Shown in pieces: positions 44,250 through 54,335 of a stretch of DNA of 64,000 nucleotides. Source of the DNA: Acidobacteriota bacterium (GTDB lineage Bacteria; Acidobacteriota; Terriglobia; Acidiferrales; UBA7541); NCBI GenBank assembly GCA_013289585.1, contig JABCZR010000010.1, forward strand, positions 114,249 through 178,248, given 5' to 3'. The notes under the pieces are model-generated. The model had not been told where the DNA came from. It was given only the letters and a program-made list of their open reading frames with translations, and did no database searches. A program made the position numbers and the translations under genes. Within the stretch, counting starts at the first letter, position 1. Each line of letters starts with the position of its first letter.

Positions 44250-46766
44250 ATGCGGAACTTTGTCAATCTTGAAACCCTTTTACAAGATGTACGGTATGCG
44301 GCGCGGAGTCTGCGCAAGTATCCGGTTTTTCTCGCCGTGGTGGTTTTCTCGCTGGCGCTGGGAATCGGCGCCAACACCACGATCTTCAGCGTGCTCAATG
44401 CGGTGCTCTACCGCCCCATGCCCTACGAGCACCCACAACAACTGGTAACGATCTGGCAAACCGATCAGGCGCACCCGAATTCCGAGATGCCGCCGCCGAT
44501 CGCGGAGATGGCCGACTGGAAAAAACAAAACCACGTCTTTGAAGACATCGCGCTGACCAGCTTCACGGAATCAGCCACCCTGTCGGGCATGGGCGAGCCT
44601 GAACCGATTCGCGTGCAAAACGCAACGCCAAATTTTTTCCATTTGTTGGGGGTGAAGCCGATCCTTGGCAGGATGTTCCTTGCCGACGAGATGCAGGACA
44701 AATCGCTAGCCGTTCTGATCAGCAGTCCGTTCTGGAAGACGCATTTCCACAACGACCCGAAGGTGCTTGGCAGAGCTTTCAACATCGAGGGGGCGGTCGG
44801 CACCGTGGTCGGGGTTATGCCGGCGGGGTTTGCCCCATTTTACGGCGGAAAGATTGACCTGTGGCTGCCCATCAATGCGGAGAGTTCCCGCTATTCAGCG
44901 CGGAACGATCACTGGTTGATGCCGGTCGCGCGGCTGAAGCCCGGCGTAACCTTGGAGCAAGCACAGGTTGAAATGGACGTGATTGCGCGGCGGTTGGAGC
45001 AAGCCTATCCGGCAACCAATAAAGGAGTAGGCAAGAAAGTTGTTACTTTACACAAAGCGCTCTTCGGCTGGGCGGGAGAAGCGCTCTACCCGCTTCTGGG
45101 CGCGGTGGCGTTTGTTCTGTTGATCGGCTGTGTCAACGTCGCGAACTTGTTGCAGTCGCGGACGGAGAGCCGCCGCAAAGAATTTGCGTTGCGCGCATCG
45201 CTGGGTGCGGGCCGGCGCCGGTTGACGCAGCAATTGCTAGTGGAGAGCGGGTTGTTGGCTCTTCTCGGAGGATTGCTTGGAGCAATCCTGGCAATCTGGG
45301 GAATTGGGATCTTTCGCAAACTCGCCGTTGATTTTCCGAACGCTGACAAGATCACTCTCGATGGCCGGGTGCTTCTGTTCACGCTATGCGTTTCTGTGTT
45401 GAGCGCCATCCTTATTGGACTTGCGCCGGCGATTCAAGCGTCGCGTCCGGATCTGAATCTGGCACTGCGGGAGAGCGAGCGCGGCACGGGAGCCGCTTCA
45501 CGCAACTTTGCCCGGTATTTCCTGGTCGTGTCGGAAGTGGCTTTGACGATGGTGCTCCTGGTGGGCGCGGGGCTGATGATCAACACGCTGCTTCGCTTGC
45601 GGCACGTGAACCCGGGATTCGATCCTAAAAATGTCATGACCATGGAAATTCAGTTGCCGGAAGGCGGGAAGTATCTCGAACGATTGCCGGGCGGGGACAT
45701 GGAGAAAACCCTGCCGAGCGTCACCGCCTTTTACGAGCAACTCCTGGAAAAAATAAAAGGGATACCAGGCCTTGAGTCGGCGGGTTTGATGAGTTCGCTC
45801 CCGCTGCATGGGGCGGAAAGGTTCACGTTCTCGATTCTGGGACATCCTGCCCCGCCGCCCGACAACCGGCCCTGGGCTGGTTTCGATGAAGTAAGTCCCG
45901 ACGTCTTTAGCGCGTTACGGATTTCACTCCGCAAGGGGCGCTACCTGGACGCCCATGACTCGCAGAGCGCGCCGTGGACACTGGTCGTGAATGAATCTTT
46001 TGCGAAACGTTACTTTCCGAATGAAGACCCCATCGGGCAGCAATTGCTCCTGAGATACGATGCCTATCAAACCGATGAGCCGCGTCCGCGGCAGATTGTC
46101 GGAATCGTCGGCGACGTCAAGCATTTTGGCCTGGGTGAGGATGCTCCTCCTTTCGTGTATGCCTCTTATCTGCAGCAGCCGGCGGTGTTCCCCGGCGGCT
46201 CAGCCCTTGCCCATTTGCACCAAGGTGTGGTGCTCCGATCAGCCGCAGGCTTTGGCGGCCCACAGGCAGACCTCGCATCGGCGGTGAAGAAAGCAGTAGC
46301 GGAGCTGGACCCCGAGCAGCCTGTCACGAATGTGATGACGATGCAGCGGGTTGTCGCGGAATCCATGACTGATTGGGAATTCTACGCGCGGCTGCTGGAA
46401 ATATTCGCGGGGATTGCGGTGCTACTGGCAGTCGTGGGGATCTACGGCGTGATGTCTTCCTTCGTCAGTGGGCGCACGCGGGAAATCGGAATCCGCATGG
46501 CTCTGGGGGCGCAACGGACCAATGTGCTCGGCCAGATTGCCAAGCTAGGGTTAAAGCTCACCACGATCGGAGTAGTCGTGGGAATCGGCTTGGCCGTTGC
46601 TTTGACCCGCCTGATCGCGCGATTCCTTTACGGAGTTACCCCGACCGATCCAGGAACGTATGCGGAAGTTACCATGGCGTTGGTCGGAGTGGCTTTGCTC
46701 GCGTGCTACATCCCCGCGCGCCGAGCGACAAAGGTTGATCCCATGGTCGCGTTGCGCCACGAATAG
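44250..46766 (+). CDS. MacB/FtsX-type ABC transporter permease (ADOP family)
   Basis: The protein has 838 residues. GGGAGG lies 10 nt before this ATG; a GTG further upstream would add 35 residues. The first helix is FLAVVVFSLALGIGANTTIF. A MacB-type periplasmic core domain follows (about 60-250), then an FtsX bundle (about 285-420), a second periplasmic domain and a second FtsX bundle ending LLACYIPARRATKVDPMVAL. This duplicated form without its own ATPase is the acidobacterial ADOP type. The ATPase partner is not adjacent. Likely role is export or mechanotransmission at the envelope; substrate unknown. It converges on the ribosomal cluster, sharing a hairpin terminator. Confidence 0.9.
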   Translation: MRNFVNLETLLQDVRYAARSLRKYPVFLAVVVFSLALGIGANTTIFSVLNAVLYRPMPYEHPQQLVTIWQTDQAHPNSEMPPPIAEMADWKKQNHVFEDIALTSFTESATLSGMGEPEPIRVQNATPNFFHLLGVKPILGRMFLADEMQDKSLAVLISSPFWKTHFHNDPKVLGRAFNIEGAVGTVVGVMPAGFAPFYGGKIDLWLPINAESSRYSARNDHWLMPVARLKPGVTLEQAQVEMDVIARRLEQAYPATNKGVGKKVVTLHKALFGWAGEALYPLLGAVAFVLLIGCVNVANLLQSRTESRRKEFALRASLGAGRRRLTQQLLVESGLLALLGGLLGAILAIWGIGIFRKLAVDFPNADKITLDGRVLLFTLCVSVLSAILIGLAPAIQASRPDLNLALRESERGTGAASRNFARYFLVVSEVALTMVLLVGAGLMINTLLRLRHVNPGFDPKNVMTMEIQLPEGGKYLERLPGGDMEKTLPSVTAFYEQLLEKIKGIPGLESAGLMSSLPLHGAERFTFSILGHPAPPPDNRPWAGFDEVSPDVFSALRISLRKGRYLDAHDSQSAPWTLVVNESFAKRYFPNEDPIGQQLLLRYDAYQTDEPRPRQIVGIVGDVKHFGLGEDAPPFVYASYLQQPAVFPGGSALAHLHQGVVLRSAAGFGGPQADLASAVKKAVAELDPEQPVTNVMTMQRVVAESMTDWEFYARLLEIFAGIAVLLAVVGIYGVMSSFVSGRTREIGIRMALGAQRTNVLGQIAKLGLKLTTIGVVVGIGLAVALTRLIARFLYGVTPTDPGTYAEVTMALVGVALLACYIPARRATKVDPMVALRHE

Positions 46767-46826
46767 TTGACTCGCCTCCAGGATGGCTTAGAGTCCGCAG
46801 TGGTTTCGCATAGTTCAGAAAACAAA

Positions 46827-46854
46827 ACGCCCGCTCGGGGTAACGAGCGGGCGT
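46827..46854 (-). terminator. Intrinsic terminator of the ribosomal supercluster
   Basis: Arms ACGCCCGCTCG and CGAGCGGGCGT enclose a 6-nt loop. On the minus strand TTTGTTTTC follows, 25 nt beyond the rplQ stop. It could also stop plus-strand transcripts from the permease gene (AACGTTTTT follows on that side). Confidence 0.9.
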
Positions 46855-46879
46855 GAACGTTTTTCCAGTGGCGGGAGAA

Positions 46880-47299
46880 TCAGCTTTTGGCTTCGGCGGG
46901 TTCTTCCTTCTTGGTTTTTTCTTTCTTTTCCTTGGCTTTGTATTCGTAGCCGACGAGCTCGAGGATGGCTACCTTGGCGTTGTCGCCGATGCGGTTGCCG
47001 GCGTGGATGATGCGGGTGTAGCCGCCGGCGCGGTCGGAGAATTTGGGCGCAATCTCGCTGAAAAGTTTTTGCGTGACCGCGGGCAGCATGATGTAGGAAG
47101 CAGCCTGACGGCGCGACTGCAACGTGTCGCGCTTGCCGAGGGTGATCATTTTTTCCGCCACGGGACGCGCGGCTTTAGCGCGCGTCAGCGTCGTGGTAAT
47201 CCGCCCGTGTTCGAACAGATTGGTGACCAGCGCGCGCAGTACCGCGCGGCGATGAGCCGGCTGCTTCCCGAGTTTCGATCCAGAGTTGAGATGTCGCAT
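46880..47299 (-). CDS. rplQ: 50S ribosomal protein L17
   Basis: The protein has 139 residues. The family start [20 protein letters not shown] and [20 protein letters not shown] are intact. The last ~20 residues form a Lys/Glu tail ([17 protein letters not shown]) beyond the conserved core. It lies near the peptide-tunnel exit of the large subunit. As in most bacteria it is the last gene of the alpha operon, 22 nt after rpoA, and is followed by a strong terminator. Confidence 0.97.
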   Translation of the reverse strand: MRHLNSGSKLGKQPAHRRAVLRALVTNLFEHGRITTTLTRAKAARPVAEKMITLGKRDTLQSRRQAASYIMLPAVTQKLFSEIAPKFSDRAGGYTRIIHAGNRIGDNAKVAILELVGYEYKAKEKKEKTKKEEPAEAKS

Positions 47300-47321
47300 C
47301 GTCTATTGAGTCCTTGTCGTT

Positions 47322-48350
47322 TTACAGCCCGAGGTTTTCTTCCGATGTCGGTGCGGCGGTCTGGCTCGGGAGCGGCGGCCAGATGATGCGGCCGTGCTCA
47401 TCGAACTTCATGCCCAGCGCGAGGCCCATCTTCACCAGTATATCCTTGATCTCGTTGAGCGATTTACGGCCGAAGTTCTTGGTCTTCAGCATTTCGTTTT
47501 CGCTTTTCTGGACGAGTTCGCGGATGGTCTGGATGTTGGCGTTCTTCAGGCAATTGTAGGAGCGCACGGAGAGTTCGAGTTCTTCCACGGAGCGGTCCAG
47601 GTGCTCGAGACGCGGATCGTGCGCGGTGTCCTGCGGCGTTTCGACGGTCTCGACGGGCTCTTCGAAGTTGATGAAGATGCTCATGTGATCCTTCACCAGC
47701 TTGGCGGCGAGGCCGATGGAATCCTGCGGGGTGATGGCGCCGTTGGTCCACACTTCGATCATGAGTTTTTCGTAGTCGGTCATCTGGCCGAGACGCGCGG
47801 CTTCGACCGAGTAATTCACCTTGCGCACCGGCGAGTGGACGCTGTCCACCGGGATGTAGCCGATCGGCAGGTCTTCGTCGTAGTTGCGATCAGCGGCGAC
47901 GTAACCGCGGCCGTTCTTGACGCGCATCTCGATCTGGAGCTTGCCGCCTTCGCTGACCGTGGCGATGTATACGCTCTTGTCGAGCACCGCGAAGTCCGCG
48001 TCTTCCTCGATTTGCGCCGAGGTGACCGGGCCGGGCTGTTCGACGTTGAGATAAATCGTCTTGGGCAGGTCGGTGTTCAGCTTGATGGGCACCTGCTTCA
48101 AGTTGAGGATGATGTCGGTCGCATCCTCGACCACGCCGGGGATCGAAGAAAATTCGTGCAGCACGCCTTCGATTTTCACGGCGGTGATGGCCGCGCCTTC
48201 GATGGAGCTGAGCAGCGCGCGGCGCAAGCCGTTTCCTACCGTCGTGCCCCATCCGCGCTCAAACGGCTGTGCGGAAAAACGCCCGTACTTTTCGGTAAGC
48301 GATTCGAGCTCGGACGCAAGACGCTTTGGTTTCTGAAAGCCCTTCCACAT
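47322..48350 (-). CDS. rpoA: DNA-directed RNA polymerase subunit alpha
   Basis: The protein has 342 residues. The N-terminal assembly domain (about 1-235) has [20 protein letters not shown]. The C-terminal domain that contacts upstream DNA and activators (about 262-325) has [20 protein letters not shown] and [14 protein letters not shown]. The linker is acidic. AAGGAAGGA precedes the ATG. It follows rpsD with a 98-nt spacer. Confidence 0.98.
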   Translation of the reverse strand: MWKGFQKPKRLASELESLTEKYGRFSAQPFERGWGTTVGNGLRRALLSSIEGAAITAVKIEGVLHEFSSIPGVVEDATDIILNLKQVPIKLNTDLPKTIYLNVEQPGPVTSAQIEEDADFAVLDKSVYIATVSEGGKLQIEMRVKNGRGYVAADRNYDEDLPIGYIPVDSVHSPVRKVNYSVEAARLGQMTDYEKLMIEVWTNGAITPQDSIGLAAKLVKDHMSIFINFEEPVETVETPQDTAHDPRLEHLDRSVEELELSVRSYNCLKNANIQTIRELVQKSENEMLKTKNFGRKSLNEIKDILVKMGLALGMKFDEHGRIIWPPLPSQTAAPTSEENLGL

Positions 48351-48448
48351 CGTGTTCCTTCCTTCTGGGCCAACTTGATTGGCCCCAATCCTTGTTGCGG
48401 TTACTGGCGGCCCCTCGACGAGGCCGGAATGAGCTTACGAGCGCTCGA

Positions 48449-49081
48449 TTATTTCGAATACAACTCGACGATGAGCTGTTCGTTGATGGGCGGCGTCTGC
48501 ACGTCATCACGCTTGGGCATGGCCACGACTTTGGCCTTGAACTGCTCGCGTTCCTGTTCGAGCCAAGGCACGGCGCTCTGGCTCTGGGCGACGTTGCGCG
48601 CTTCAAGAACCATGGCGTTCTGGTGCATCTTTTCCTTGATGGCCACTTCTTCGCCCACATTTACGAGGTACGAAGGGATGTTGACCTTCTTCGAGTTCAC
48701 GCGGACGTGGCCATGAAGCACAAGTTGCCGCGCCTGCGAACGCGAAGAGGCCAGACCCGCGCGCCACACGACGTTATCGAGGCGGCGTTCGAGCATGATG
48801 ATGAGGTTCTCTCCCGTTGGCCCCTTGGCGCGTTCGGCCTTTTCAAAGTAATTGCGGAACTGGCGCTCCAGCAGCCCGTAGGTGCGCTTGACCTTCTGCT
48901 TCTCGCGCAACTGCAGGCCGTAACCCGCGACCTTGGGGCGCCGTGACTGCCCGTGCTGTCCCGGAACGAAGTTGCGCTTTTCAATCGCGCACTTCTCCGT
49001 AAAACAACGCAGGCCTTTCAAAAACAGTTTCTGCCCTTCCCGGCGGCACAGGCGGCAGACTGCATCTCGGTGTCTTGCCAA
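48449..49081 (-). CDS. rpsD: 30S ribosomal protein S4
   Basis: The 210-residue protein has a TTG start after GGGAGA. The N-terminus keeps a CRLCRREGQKLFLKGLRC segment, whose cysteines form the zinc-binding type of S4. The S4 RNA-binding domain follows (ERRLDNVVWRAGLASSRSQA, QLVLHGHVRVNSKKVNIPSY). S4 nucleates 16S rRNA folding and in many bacteria represses the alpha operon. Confidence 0.97.
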   Translation of the reverse strand: MARHRDAVCRLCRREGQKLFLKGLRCFTEKCAIEKRNFVPGQHGQSRRPKVAGYGLQLREKQKVKRTYGLLERQFRNYFEKAERAKGPTGENLIIMLERRLDNVVWRAGLASSRSQARQLVLHGHVRVNSKKVNIPSYLVNVGEEVAIKEKMHQNAMVLEARNVAQSQSAVPWLEQEREQFKAKVVAMPKRDDVQTPPINEQLIVELYSK

Positions 49082-49143
49082 CTTCTATTCTCCCTTCCCA
49101 AAACTCTCTGAATCTTTTCTCTTGGTCATAAATGTCATAAAGA

Positions 49144-49605
<462 letters not shown>

Positions 49606-49654
49606 GTGTGACTCCGTTTCCTATTCAACCGAATTCTGGAACTTTGCCAGGCTC

Positions 49655-49680
49655 GGGCGCAGCATGCTGCGCCCCTACAA
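49655..49680 (-). repeat. Palindrome with flanking GTAG (copy D), rpsM-rpsK spacer
   Basis: GGGCGCAGCA and TGCTGCGCCC form a perfect 20-bp palindrome, preceded on the minus strand by TTGTAG. The inner GCGCAGC/GCTGCGC also occurs after katA. It lies inside an operon, so it is unlikely to be a full terminator. Confidence 0.6.
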
Positions 49681-49689
49681 GGCGAAAAA

Positions 49690-50079
49690 CTAGCCCTTCT
49701 TGCCGACGACCTTTTTCTTGGCCGCCACTGCGCCGCGCCGCGGACCCTTGCGGGTGCGCGCGTTGGTGTGCGTGCGCTGGCCGCGGACCGGCAAGTTACG
49801 GCGATGACGAATTCCGCGATACGCCTGGATTTCGATCAGCCGGCGAATGTTCATCTGAATCTCCTTGCGGAGATCGCCTTCCACACGGCCTTCTTTTTCG
49901 ATTTCCTGGCGAAGATGGTTGATTTCATCTTCGGTCAAGTCGCGAATCTTTTTGAAATGATCGACGCCGGCCTTGGCCGCGAGCTTCCTCGCGCGCTCCT
50001 GCCCGATGCCATAGATCGAGGTCAACCCGACCCAAAGCTGCTTCTGCGGCGGAAGATCTACACCTGCGATACGTGCCAT
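49690..50079 (-). CDS. rpsM: 30S ribosomal protein S13
   Basis: The protein has 129 residues. It begins [20 protein letters not shown] and has the [11 protein letters not shown] helix-hairpin segment and the basic tail [19 protein letters not shown]13 contacts the P-site tRNA and the B1 intersubunit bridges. GGAG precedes the ATG; rpmJ ends 21 nt upstream. Confidence 0.97.
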   Translation of the reverse strand: MARIAGVDLPPQKQLWVGLTSIYGIGQERARKLAAKAGVDHFKKIRDLTEDEINHLRQEIEKEGRVEGDLRKEIQMNIRRLIEIQAYRGIRHRRNLPVRGQRTHTNARTRKGPRRGAVAAKKKVVGKKG

Positions 50080-50100
50080 GCGATTCTCCTCAAGAAATCC

Positions 50101-50214
50101 TTAGCCCTGGCGCTGCTTGTGTTTCGGGTTGGTGCAAATCACCCGGACCACACCGCGCCGGTGGATCACCTTGCATTTGTCACAAATCTTTTTTACCGAT
50201 GCCCGTACTTTCAT
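50101..50214 (-). CDS. rpmJ: 50S ribosomal protein L36
   Basis: The protein has 37 residues, [20 protein letters not shown] onwards. The zinc ligands are C11, C14, C27 and H32, so this is the zinc-binding (C+) form. It sits in its usual place between infA and rpsM. GAGGAGC lies upstream of the ATG. Confidence 0.97.
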   Translation of the reverse strand: MKVRASVKKICDKCKVIHRRGVVRVICTNPKHKQRQG

Positions 50215-50231
50215 TTTGCTGCTCCTCAAGC

Positions 50232-50259
50232 GGCTGGCCTCAGAAGGCCAGCCCTACAA
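50232..50259 (-). repeat. Palindrome with flanking GTAG (copy C), infA-rpmJ spacer
   Basis: Arms GGCTGGCCT and AGGCCAGCC enclose CAGA; on the minus strand the hairpin is preceded by TTTGTAG. It fills most of the 55-nt spacer. Confidence 0.6.
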
Positions 50260-50269
50260 AACCGTTGCG

Positions 50270-50533
50270 CTACTTGTAGCGGTACACAATCCGGCCACGC
50301 GTCAAATCGTAAGGCGAAAGCTCCACTGCAACCTTGTCTCCCGCCAGAATCCGAATGAAATTCTTGCGCATCTTGCCGGAAACGTGCGCCAGAACCTGGT
50401 GCTTGTTTTCCAACTCCACGCGGAACATCGCGTTGGGCAGCGGCTCAATCACCGTGGCCATGACTTCAATGGCGTCCTCTTTCGAGTTGCCGGAGTCGTC
50501 TTTCTTTTTTTCCTCGCGAATGGGTCTCGCCAT
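50270..50533 (-). CDS. infA: Translation initiation factor IF-1
   Basis: The protein has 87 residues: an OB-fold core ([52 protein letters not shown]). The usual IF-1 is about 72 residues; here a charged N-terminal stretch ([17 protein letters not shown]) comes before the conserved KEDAIEV. AAGGAG lies before this ATG, which supports the extended form. It binds the 30S A site during initiation. Confidence 0.96.
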   Translation of the reverse strand: MARPIREEKKKDDSGNSKEDAIEVMATVIEPLPNAMFRVELENKHQVLAHVSGKMRKNFIRILAGDKVAVELSPYDLTRGRIVYRYK

Positions 50534-50551
50534 ATTCTCCTTGTTTCCACC

Positions 50552-50577
50552 GGCCGTTCGAAAGACCGGCCACTGCA
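50552..50577 (-). repeat. Palindrome with flanking GCAGTGG (copy B), map-infA spacer
   Basis: On the minus strand the order is GCAGTGG, then GGCCGGTC, TTTC and GAACGGCC, a hairpin with one mismatch. The part AGTGGC-GGTCTTT is shared with copy A near position 300. Confidence 0.45.
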
Positions 50578-50590
50578 TTTCCAGGCACCC

Positions 50591-51364
50591 TTACCAGGAT
50601 GGCCCGGTCATCTCTTTCGGCCGCGTCAGGATCCACGGCCCGTTCGCGGTGATGGCCACGGTGTGCTCAAAATGAGCCGAGGGGCTGCCATCCGCCGTTT
50701 CCGCCACCCACTCATCGCGCATCCGAACTTCCGGACGGCCCGCGTTGACCATCGGCTCGACCGCGATAACCATTCCCTCTTGCAATCGCGCGCCGTGACC
50801 TTCGTCACCGTAATTCGGCAGGTTGGGCTCGTCGTGCATCTTGGTGCCGATACCGTGCCCGACGAATTCCCTTACTACCGAGTACCCGTGCTTCTCGACC
50901 CAGCTCTGCACCGCGTGGCCGACATCGCCCAGGCGGTTACCCGCGCGCATCTTGTCAATCGCGCGGTCCAGCGATTCGCGGGTCACATCCAGCAGCTTCC
51001 GCAACTCCGGTGAAATCTTGCCCACCGGAACTGTGACCGCCGAATCCGCGTAATAGCCGTCCACTTCCATCCCGAAATCGATCGAGACGATATCGCCTTC
51101 GCGCAACTTCCGCTTGGGCGACGGAATTCCGTGAACAATCTCGCTGTTCACCGAAGTGCACAGCACGCAGGGATAACCGCGATATCCCTTGAACGCCGCC
51201 TTGCCCGGCCTTCCGGCGATTTTTTCCTCGGCAAGTTTCTCGAGGTCCATCGTCGTCAGCCCCGGCTTTACGGCATCCCGCAGCGCCGTCAAAACCTCAT
51301 GCACGGCGAGCCCGGCGCGGTGCATCTTTTCCAGTTCTTCCGCGCTCCGGAGATGAATCGCCAT
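50591..51364 (-). CDS. map: Methionine aminopeptidase, type I
   Basis: The protein has 257 residues. It removes the initiator Met from nascent proteins. Metal ligands are two Asp in SIDFGMEVDGYYADSAVTV, His in GHGIGTKMHDEPN, Glu in AVEPMVNAG and Glu in FEHTVAIT. It is the short single-domain form with no zinc-finger extension. It lies between adk and infA, as in many bacteria. Confidence 0.97.
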   Translation of the reverse strand: MAIHLRSAEELEKMHRAGLAVHEVLTALRDAVKPGLTTMDLEKLAEEKIAGRPGKAAFKGYRGYPCVLCTSVNSEIVHGIPSPKRKLREGDIVSIDFGMEVDGYYADSAVTVPVGKISPELRKLLDVTRESLDRAIDKMRAGNRLGDVGHAVQSWVEKHGYSVVREFVGHGIGTKMHDEPNLPNYGDEGHGARLQEGMVIAVEPMVNAGRPEVRMRDEWVAETADGSPSAHFEHTVAITANGPWILTRPKEMTGPSW

Positions 51365-51406
51365 CAAACCTTTTCCCGGGCCCTTCCCGCGCCCAAATCA
51401 CGGCCC

Positions 51407-52102
51407 CTATTTCGCGCCGCGCACGCTCTGCACACTCTGCAGCACCTGGCGGCCGACCTCGTCCACGCTCTTCGCGGCGTCGATGTCGTGCAGCAAACCG
51501 AGCCGCCGGTAGTACGCGGCCAGCGGAGCCGTCTGTTTCTCGTACGCGTGGAGCCTGGGCCCAATCACTTCTTCGCGATCGTCCGGCCGCTGCATCAACT
51601 CGCCGCCGTCCTTATCGCAAATCCCTTCGGCCTTCGGCGGGCGCTCGTAGATATTATAAATCTCGCCGCCCACTTTGCAGGTCCGCCGGCCGGTCAGCCT
51701 TCGCATCAGCACCGAAGGATCGATGACCAGATGAATCACGAACGGCCGCTTGTACCCATGATGCTTCAGCAACTCACCCAAATACTTGGCCTGCACCACC
51801 GTCCGCGGAAATCCGTCGAACACGAAGCCGTGCGAGCAGTCCTGCCGCTCGATGCGTTCCGCGACCATCTGCAGCACCAGCGAATCCGGAACCAGCTCGC
51901 CGCGCTCCATGATGGGCTTGGCTTTGGCGCCGAGCGGAGTGCCTTTGCTGACATGCTCGCGAAGCATATCGCCGGTCGAAAGATGCGGCACACCGTACTT
52001 CTTCGCCAATTCCATGGCCTGCGTGCCTTTTCCCGCGCCCGGAGGCCCGAGAAAAATCACTGCGCGATCCAACTTGTCGGGATGCCGTGTGTCCGGAGCC
52101 AC
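51407..52102 (-). CDS. adk: Adenylate kinase
   Basis: The protein has 231 residues from a GTG start with GGAG upstream. The P-loop is GPPGAGKGTQ, followed by LSTGDMLREHV and the DGFPRTVVQA strand. The lid region (about 145-180) keeps only two cysteines (RRTCKVGG, GICDKDGG) of the four in zinc-lid enzymes. It interconverts ATP plus AMP and two ADP. It lies 14 nt after secY. Confidence 0.96.
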   Translation of the reverse strand: MAPDTRHPDKLDRAVIFLGPPGAGKGTQAMELAKKYGVPHLSTGDMLREHVSKGTPLGAKAKPIMERGELVPDSLVLQMVAERIERQDCSHGFVFDGFPRTVVQAKYLGELLKHHGYKRPFVIHLVIDPSVLMRRLTGRRTCKVGGEIYNIYERPPKAEGICDKDGGELMQRPDDREEVIGPRLHAYEKQTAPLAAYYRRLGLLHDIDAAKSVDEVGRQVLQSVQSVRGAK

Positions 52103-52116
52103 CCAGCTTTTCTCCC

Positions 52117-53520
52117 TTACCGCCGGCCGCGCAACCGGCCCTTCCGAGCAAACCCTTCGTAATTGCGCATGACGAGTTGTGCTTCGAGCTGCTGCACGGT
52201 GTCCATCGCCACGCCCACGACAATCAACAAAGACGTACCGCCGAAATAAAACTGCACCGAAAGACCCTTCAAGATCAACGCAGGCAGGTGCCGGTCAAAC
52301 CATGCTCCGATGCCCCAGCCAATGTGATCCAAGTGGATACCCGTGATCAGCCATTCGGGAAGCAAGCAGACCAGAGCCAGATAAATCGCGCCGATGAAAG
52401 TCAGCCGCTTCAGAATCTTGCTGACGTATTCCGAGGTCGTGCGGCCGGGCCGGATGCCGGGAATGAATCCGCCATTCTTGCGCATATTGTCCGCGAGCTC
52501 CGTCGGATTGAAGACGATGCCGATATAGAAGAACGCGAACAGGATAATCATCAAAACGTAGATGAGGTTGTAAAGCGGCTCGCCGAAACTGATGGCCCTG
52601 ACAGAGTCATCGATGAACTGATATTTATGCGCGAAGAGCAGCGCAATCGTTGGCGGAAAGGCGAGCAAGGAACTCGCAAAAATCGGCGGAATCACACCGC
52701 CGGAATTGACGCGCAGCGGCAGGTACGAAGACTGCCCGCCCATGACGCGGCGCCCGACAACGCGCTTGGCGTACTGCACAGGAATGCGACGCTGAGCCCC
52801 TTCGACGTAGACGATGAAGGCGACGACCGCGATCATCAGCACAACCAGGAAAATCAGCGCGATGGGCGTAAAAGGTCCCCAAGCCCGCGTCGAGGCTTTT
52901 TCGTAAAGGTCGGCCACGGCCCGCGGCAAGCCCACCACAATGCCAGTGAAAATGATCAGCGACATGCCGTTGCCGATGCCGCGCTCGCTGATCTGTTCGC
53001 CCAGCCACATGATGAAAGCCGAACCGGTGGTCAGCGTCAGGATGGTCATCAAGACAAAGGAAGTTCCCGGATGATAGACCAGCGATTGCCCGCCGAGGCT
53101 CTGCGCCTGCAGCGCTCCGGCGATGGTGGAAGACTGAATGATGCTCAAGACGATCGTCAGGTAGCGCGTGTACTGGGTAATCTTCCGGCGGCCGAGCTCG
53201 CCTTCTTTTTGCAAGCGCTCGAGGTATGGAAACACCACGGTCATCAGCTGCAAGATGATCGAGGAGGTGATGTACGGCATGATGCCAAGCGCAAAAATCG
53301 TCATGCGGCGGAAGTTGCCGCCGCTGAACAGATTGAATATGCCCAGCACGGAACCGGCAGCCTGATTGAACAATTGATCCAGGACGGCCGAGTTGATTCC
53401 GGGGATGGGAATGTACGCACCAATGCGATAGACCGCCAGCAGCGCCAGCGTGAACAGAACGCGGTTCCGCAAGTCCTGAATGCGGAACATATTTTTCACT
53501 GCTTCAAGGAATCGATTCAT
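52117..53520 (-). CDS. secY: Sec translocase channel subunit SecY
   Basis: The protein has 467 residues with ten membrane helices. Signature parts are RIGAYIPIPGINS, FALGIMPYITSSIILQLM (plug side), the cytoplasmic loop QYAKRVVGRRVMGGQSSYLP and the late motif NPTELADNMRKNGGFIPGIR. It forms the protein-conducting channel with SecE and SecG, encoded elsewhere. It follows rplO by 19 nt. Confidence 0.98.
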   Translation of the reverse strand: MNRFLEAVKNMFRIQDLRNRVLFTLALLAVYRIGAYIPIPGINSAVLDQLFNQAAGSVLGIFNLFSGGNFRRMTIFALGIMPYITSSIILQLMTVVFPYLERLQKEGELGRRKITQYTRYLTIVLSIIQSSTIAGALQAQSLGGQSLVYHPGTSFVLMTILTLTTGSAFIMWLGEQISERGIGNGMSLIIFTGIVVGLPRAVADLYEKASTRAWGPFTPIALIFLVVLMIAVVAFIVYVEGAQRRIPVQYAKRVVGRRVMGGQSSYLPLRVNSGGVIPPIFASSLLAFPPTIALLFAHKYQFIDDSVRAISFGEPLYNLIYVLMIILFAFFYIGIVFNPTELADNMRKNGGFIPGIRPGRTTSEYVSKILKRLTFIGAIYLALVCLLPEWLITGIHLDHIGWGIGAWFDRHLPALILKGLSVQFYFGGTSLLIVVGVAMDTVQQLEAQLVMRNYEGFARKGRLRGRR

Positions 53521-53539
53521 GCGCCTTTCCTAGTGCGAA

Positions 53540-54073
53540 CTAGGCTACAACCTCGAATGTGCCGCCTGCCTTGGTAATCTTTTCTTTCGCCGACGCGCTG
53601 AACGCATGCGCGTGAATGGCCAGCTTGGTGGTCAACTCGCCATCGCCGAGAACCTTGATGGGGTCGGTGGCGCGGCGAATAAAACCGTGCGCCCGGAGCA
53701 ATTCCGGAGTCACCGTCTCCCCGGCCGGAAACACGTTCAGTTCCTCCAGGTTCACAACCGAATAGCTCACGCCAAACGGATTGTGAAAGCCGCGCTTGGG
53801 CATGCGGCGGTGCAGCGGCATCTGGCCGCCCTCAAATCCGCGGCGGCGCGAATAGCCGCGGCGGGACTTCTGTCCCTTGTTGCCGGAGCCGGAAGTTTTG
53901 CCGAGCTTCGAACCGATGCCCCGGCCTACGCGTACTTTTTTCTTGCGCGAGCCAACCGGCGGATGCAGATTCGCGAGCGTGAAGGAACGACGCGTCTTTG
54001 CCGCCGGAGTTGCCGGCTTGTGCTGACCGCGCTTACTGCCCCCGCGGGGACCGCTTGAACTTTTTTTCGCCAT
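53540..54073 (-). CDS. rplO: 50S ribosomal protein L15
   Basis: The protein has 177 residues. The family start [20 protein letters not shown] and [20 protein letters not shown] follow an unusual basic Ser/Lys/Pro-rich extension of about 30 residues. The C-terminus [11 protein letters not shown] is typical. L15 is a late assembly protein that spans several 23S domains. It lies 4 nt after rpmD. Confidence 0.97.
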   Translation of the reverse strand: MAKKSSSGPRGGSKRGQHKPATPAAKTRRSFTLANLHPPVGSRKKKVRVGRGIGSKLGKTSGSGNKGQKSRRGYSRRRGFEGGQMPLHRRMPKRGFHNPFGVSYSVVNLEELNVFPAGETVTPELLRAHGFIRRATDPIKVLGDGELTTKLAIHAHAFSASAKEKITKAGGTFEVVA

Positions 54074-54077
54074 CGTT

Positions 54078-54335
54078 TTACTCCACCACTTCCACGAGGT
54101 GCCGCACCTTGTGGATCATGCCGCGCGTTTCCGGCGTGTCCTGGCGCTCGACCACCTGATGCATTCTGCGCAAGCCGAGGCCGCGGATCGTCTGCCGCAT
54201 GTCATCGGTGCAGCTGATGAAACTAACCACCCACTTGATCTTCACCTTGCCGCCGGACTTTTTGCCGTCGTGCTCCGTACGGTTGAAGGGCTTCCTGGCT
54301 GAACTCTTTTCGTGTGCTACTTTTTTGACGGCCAT
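54078..54335 (-). CDS. rpmD: 50S ribosomal protein L30
   Basis: The protein has 85 residues. The ~60-residue L30 core starts near [14 protein letters not shown] and has [21 protein letters not shown] 27-residue basic N-terminal extension ([16 protein letters not shown]) precedes it. Its ATG shares one base with the stop of rpsE, indicating translational coupling. Confidence 0.95.
   Translation of the reverse strand: MAVKKVAHEKSSARKPFNRTEHDGKKSGGKVKIKWVVSFISCTDDMRQTIRGLGLRRMHQVVERQDTPETRGMIHKVRHLVEVVE

Noticed and set aside
46827..46854. REP-type repeat
   Set aside because: The stem followed by T-rich sequence directly after rplQ is fully explained as an intrinsic terminator.
47394..48716. 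Long plus-strand ORFs opposite rpoA, rpsD and other ribosomal genes
   Set aside because: They are antisense shadows caused by high-GC codon use; the minus-strand products are unmistakable ribosomal and RNA polymerase proteins.
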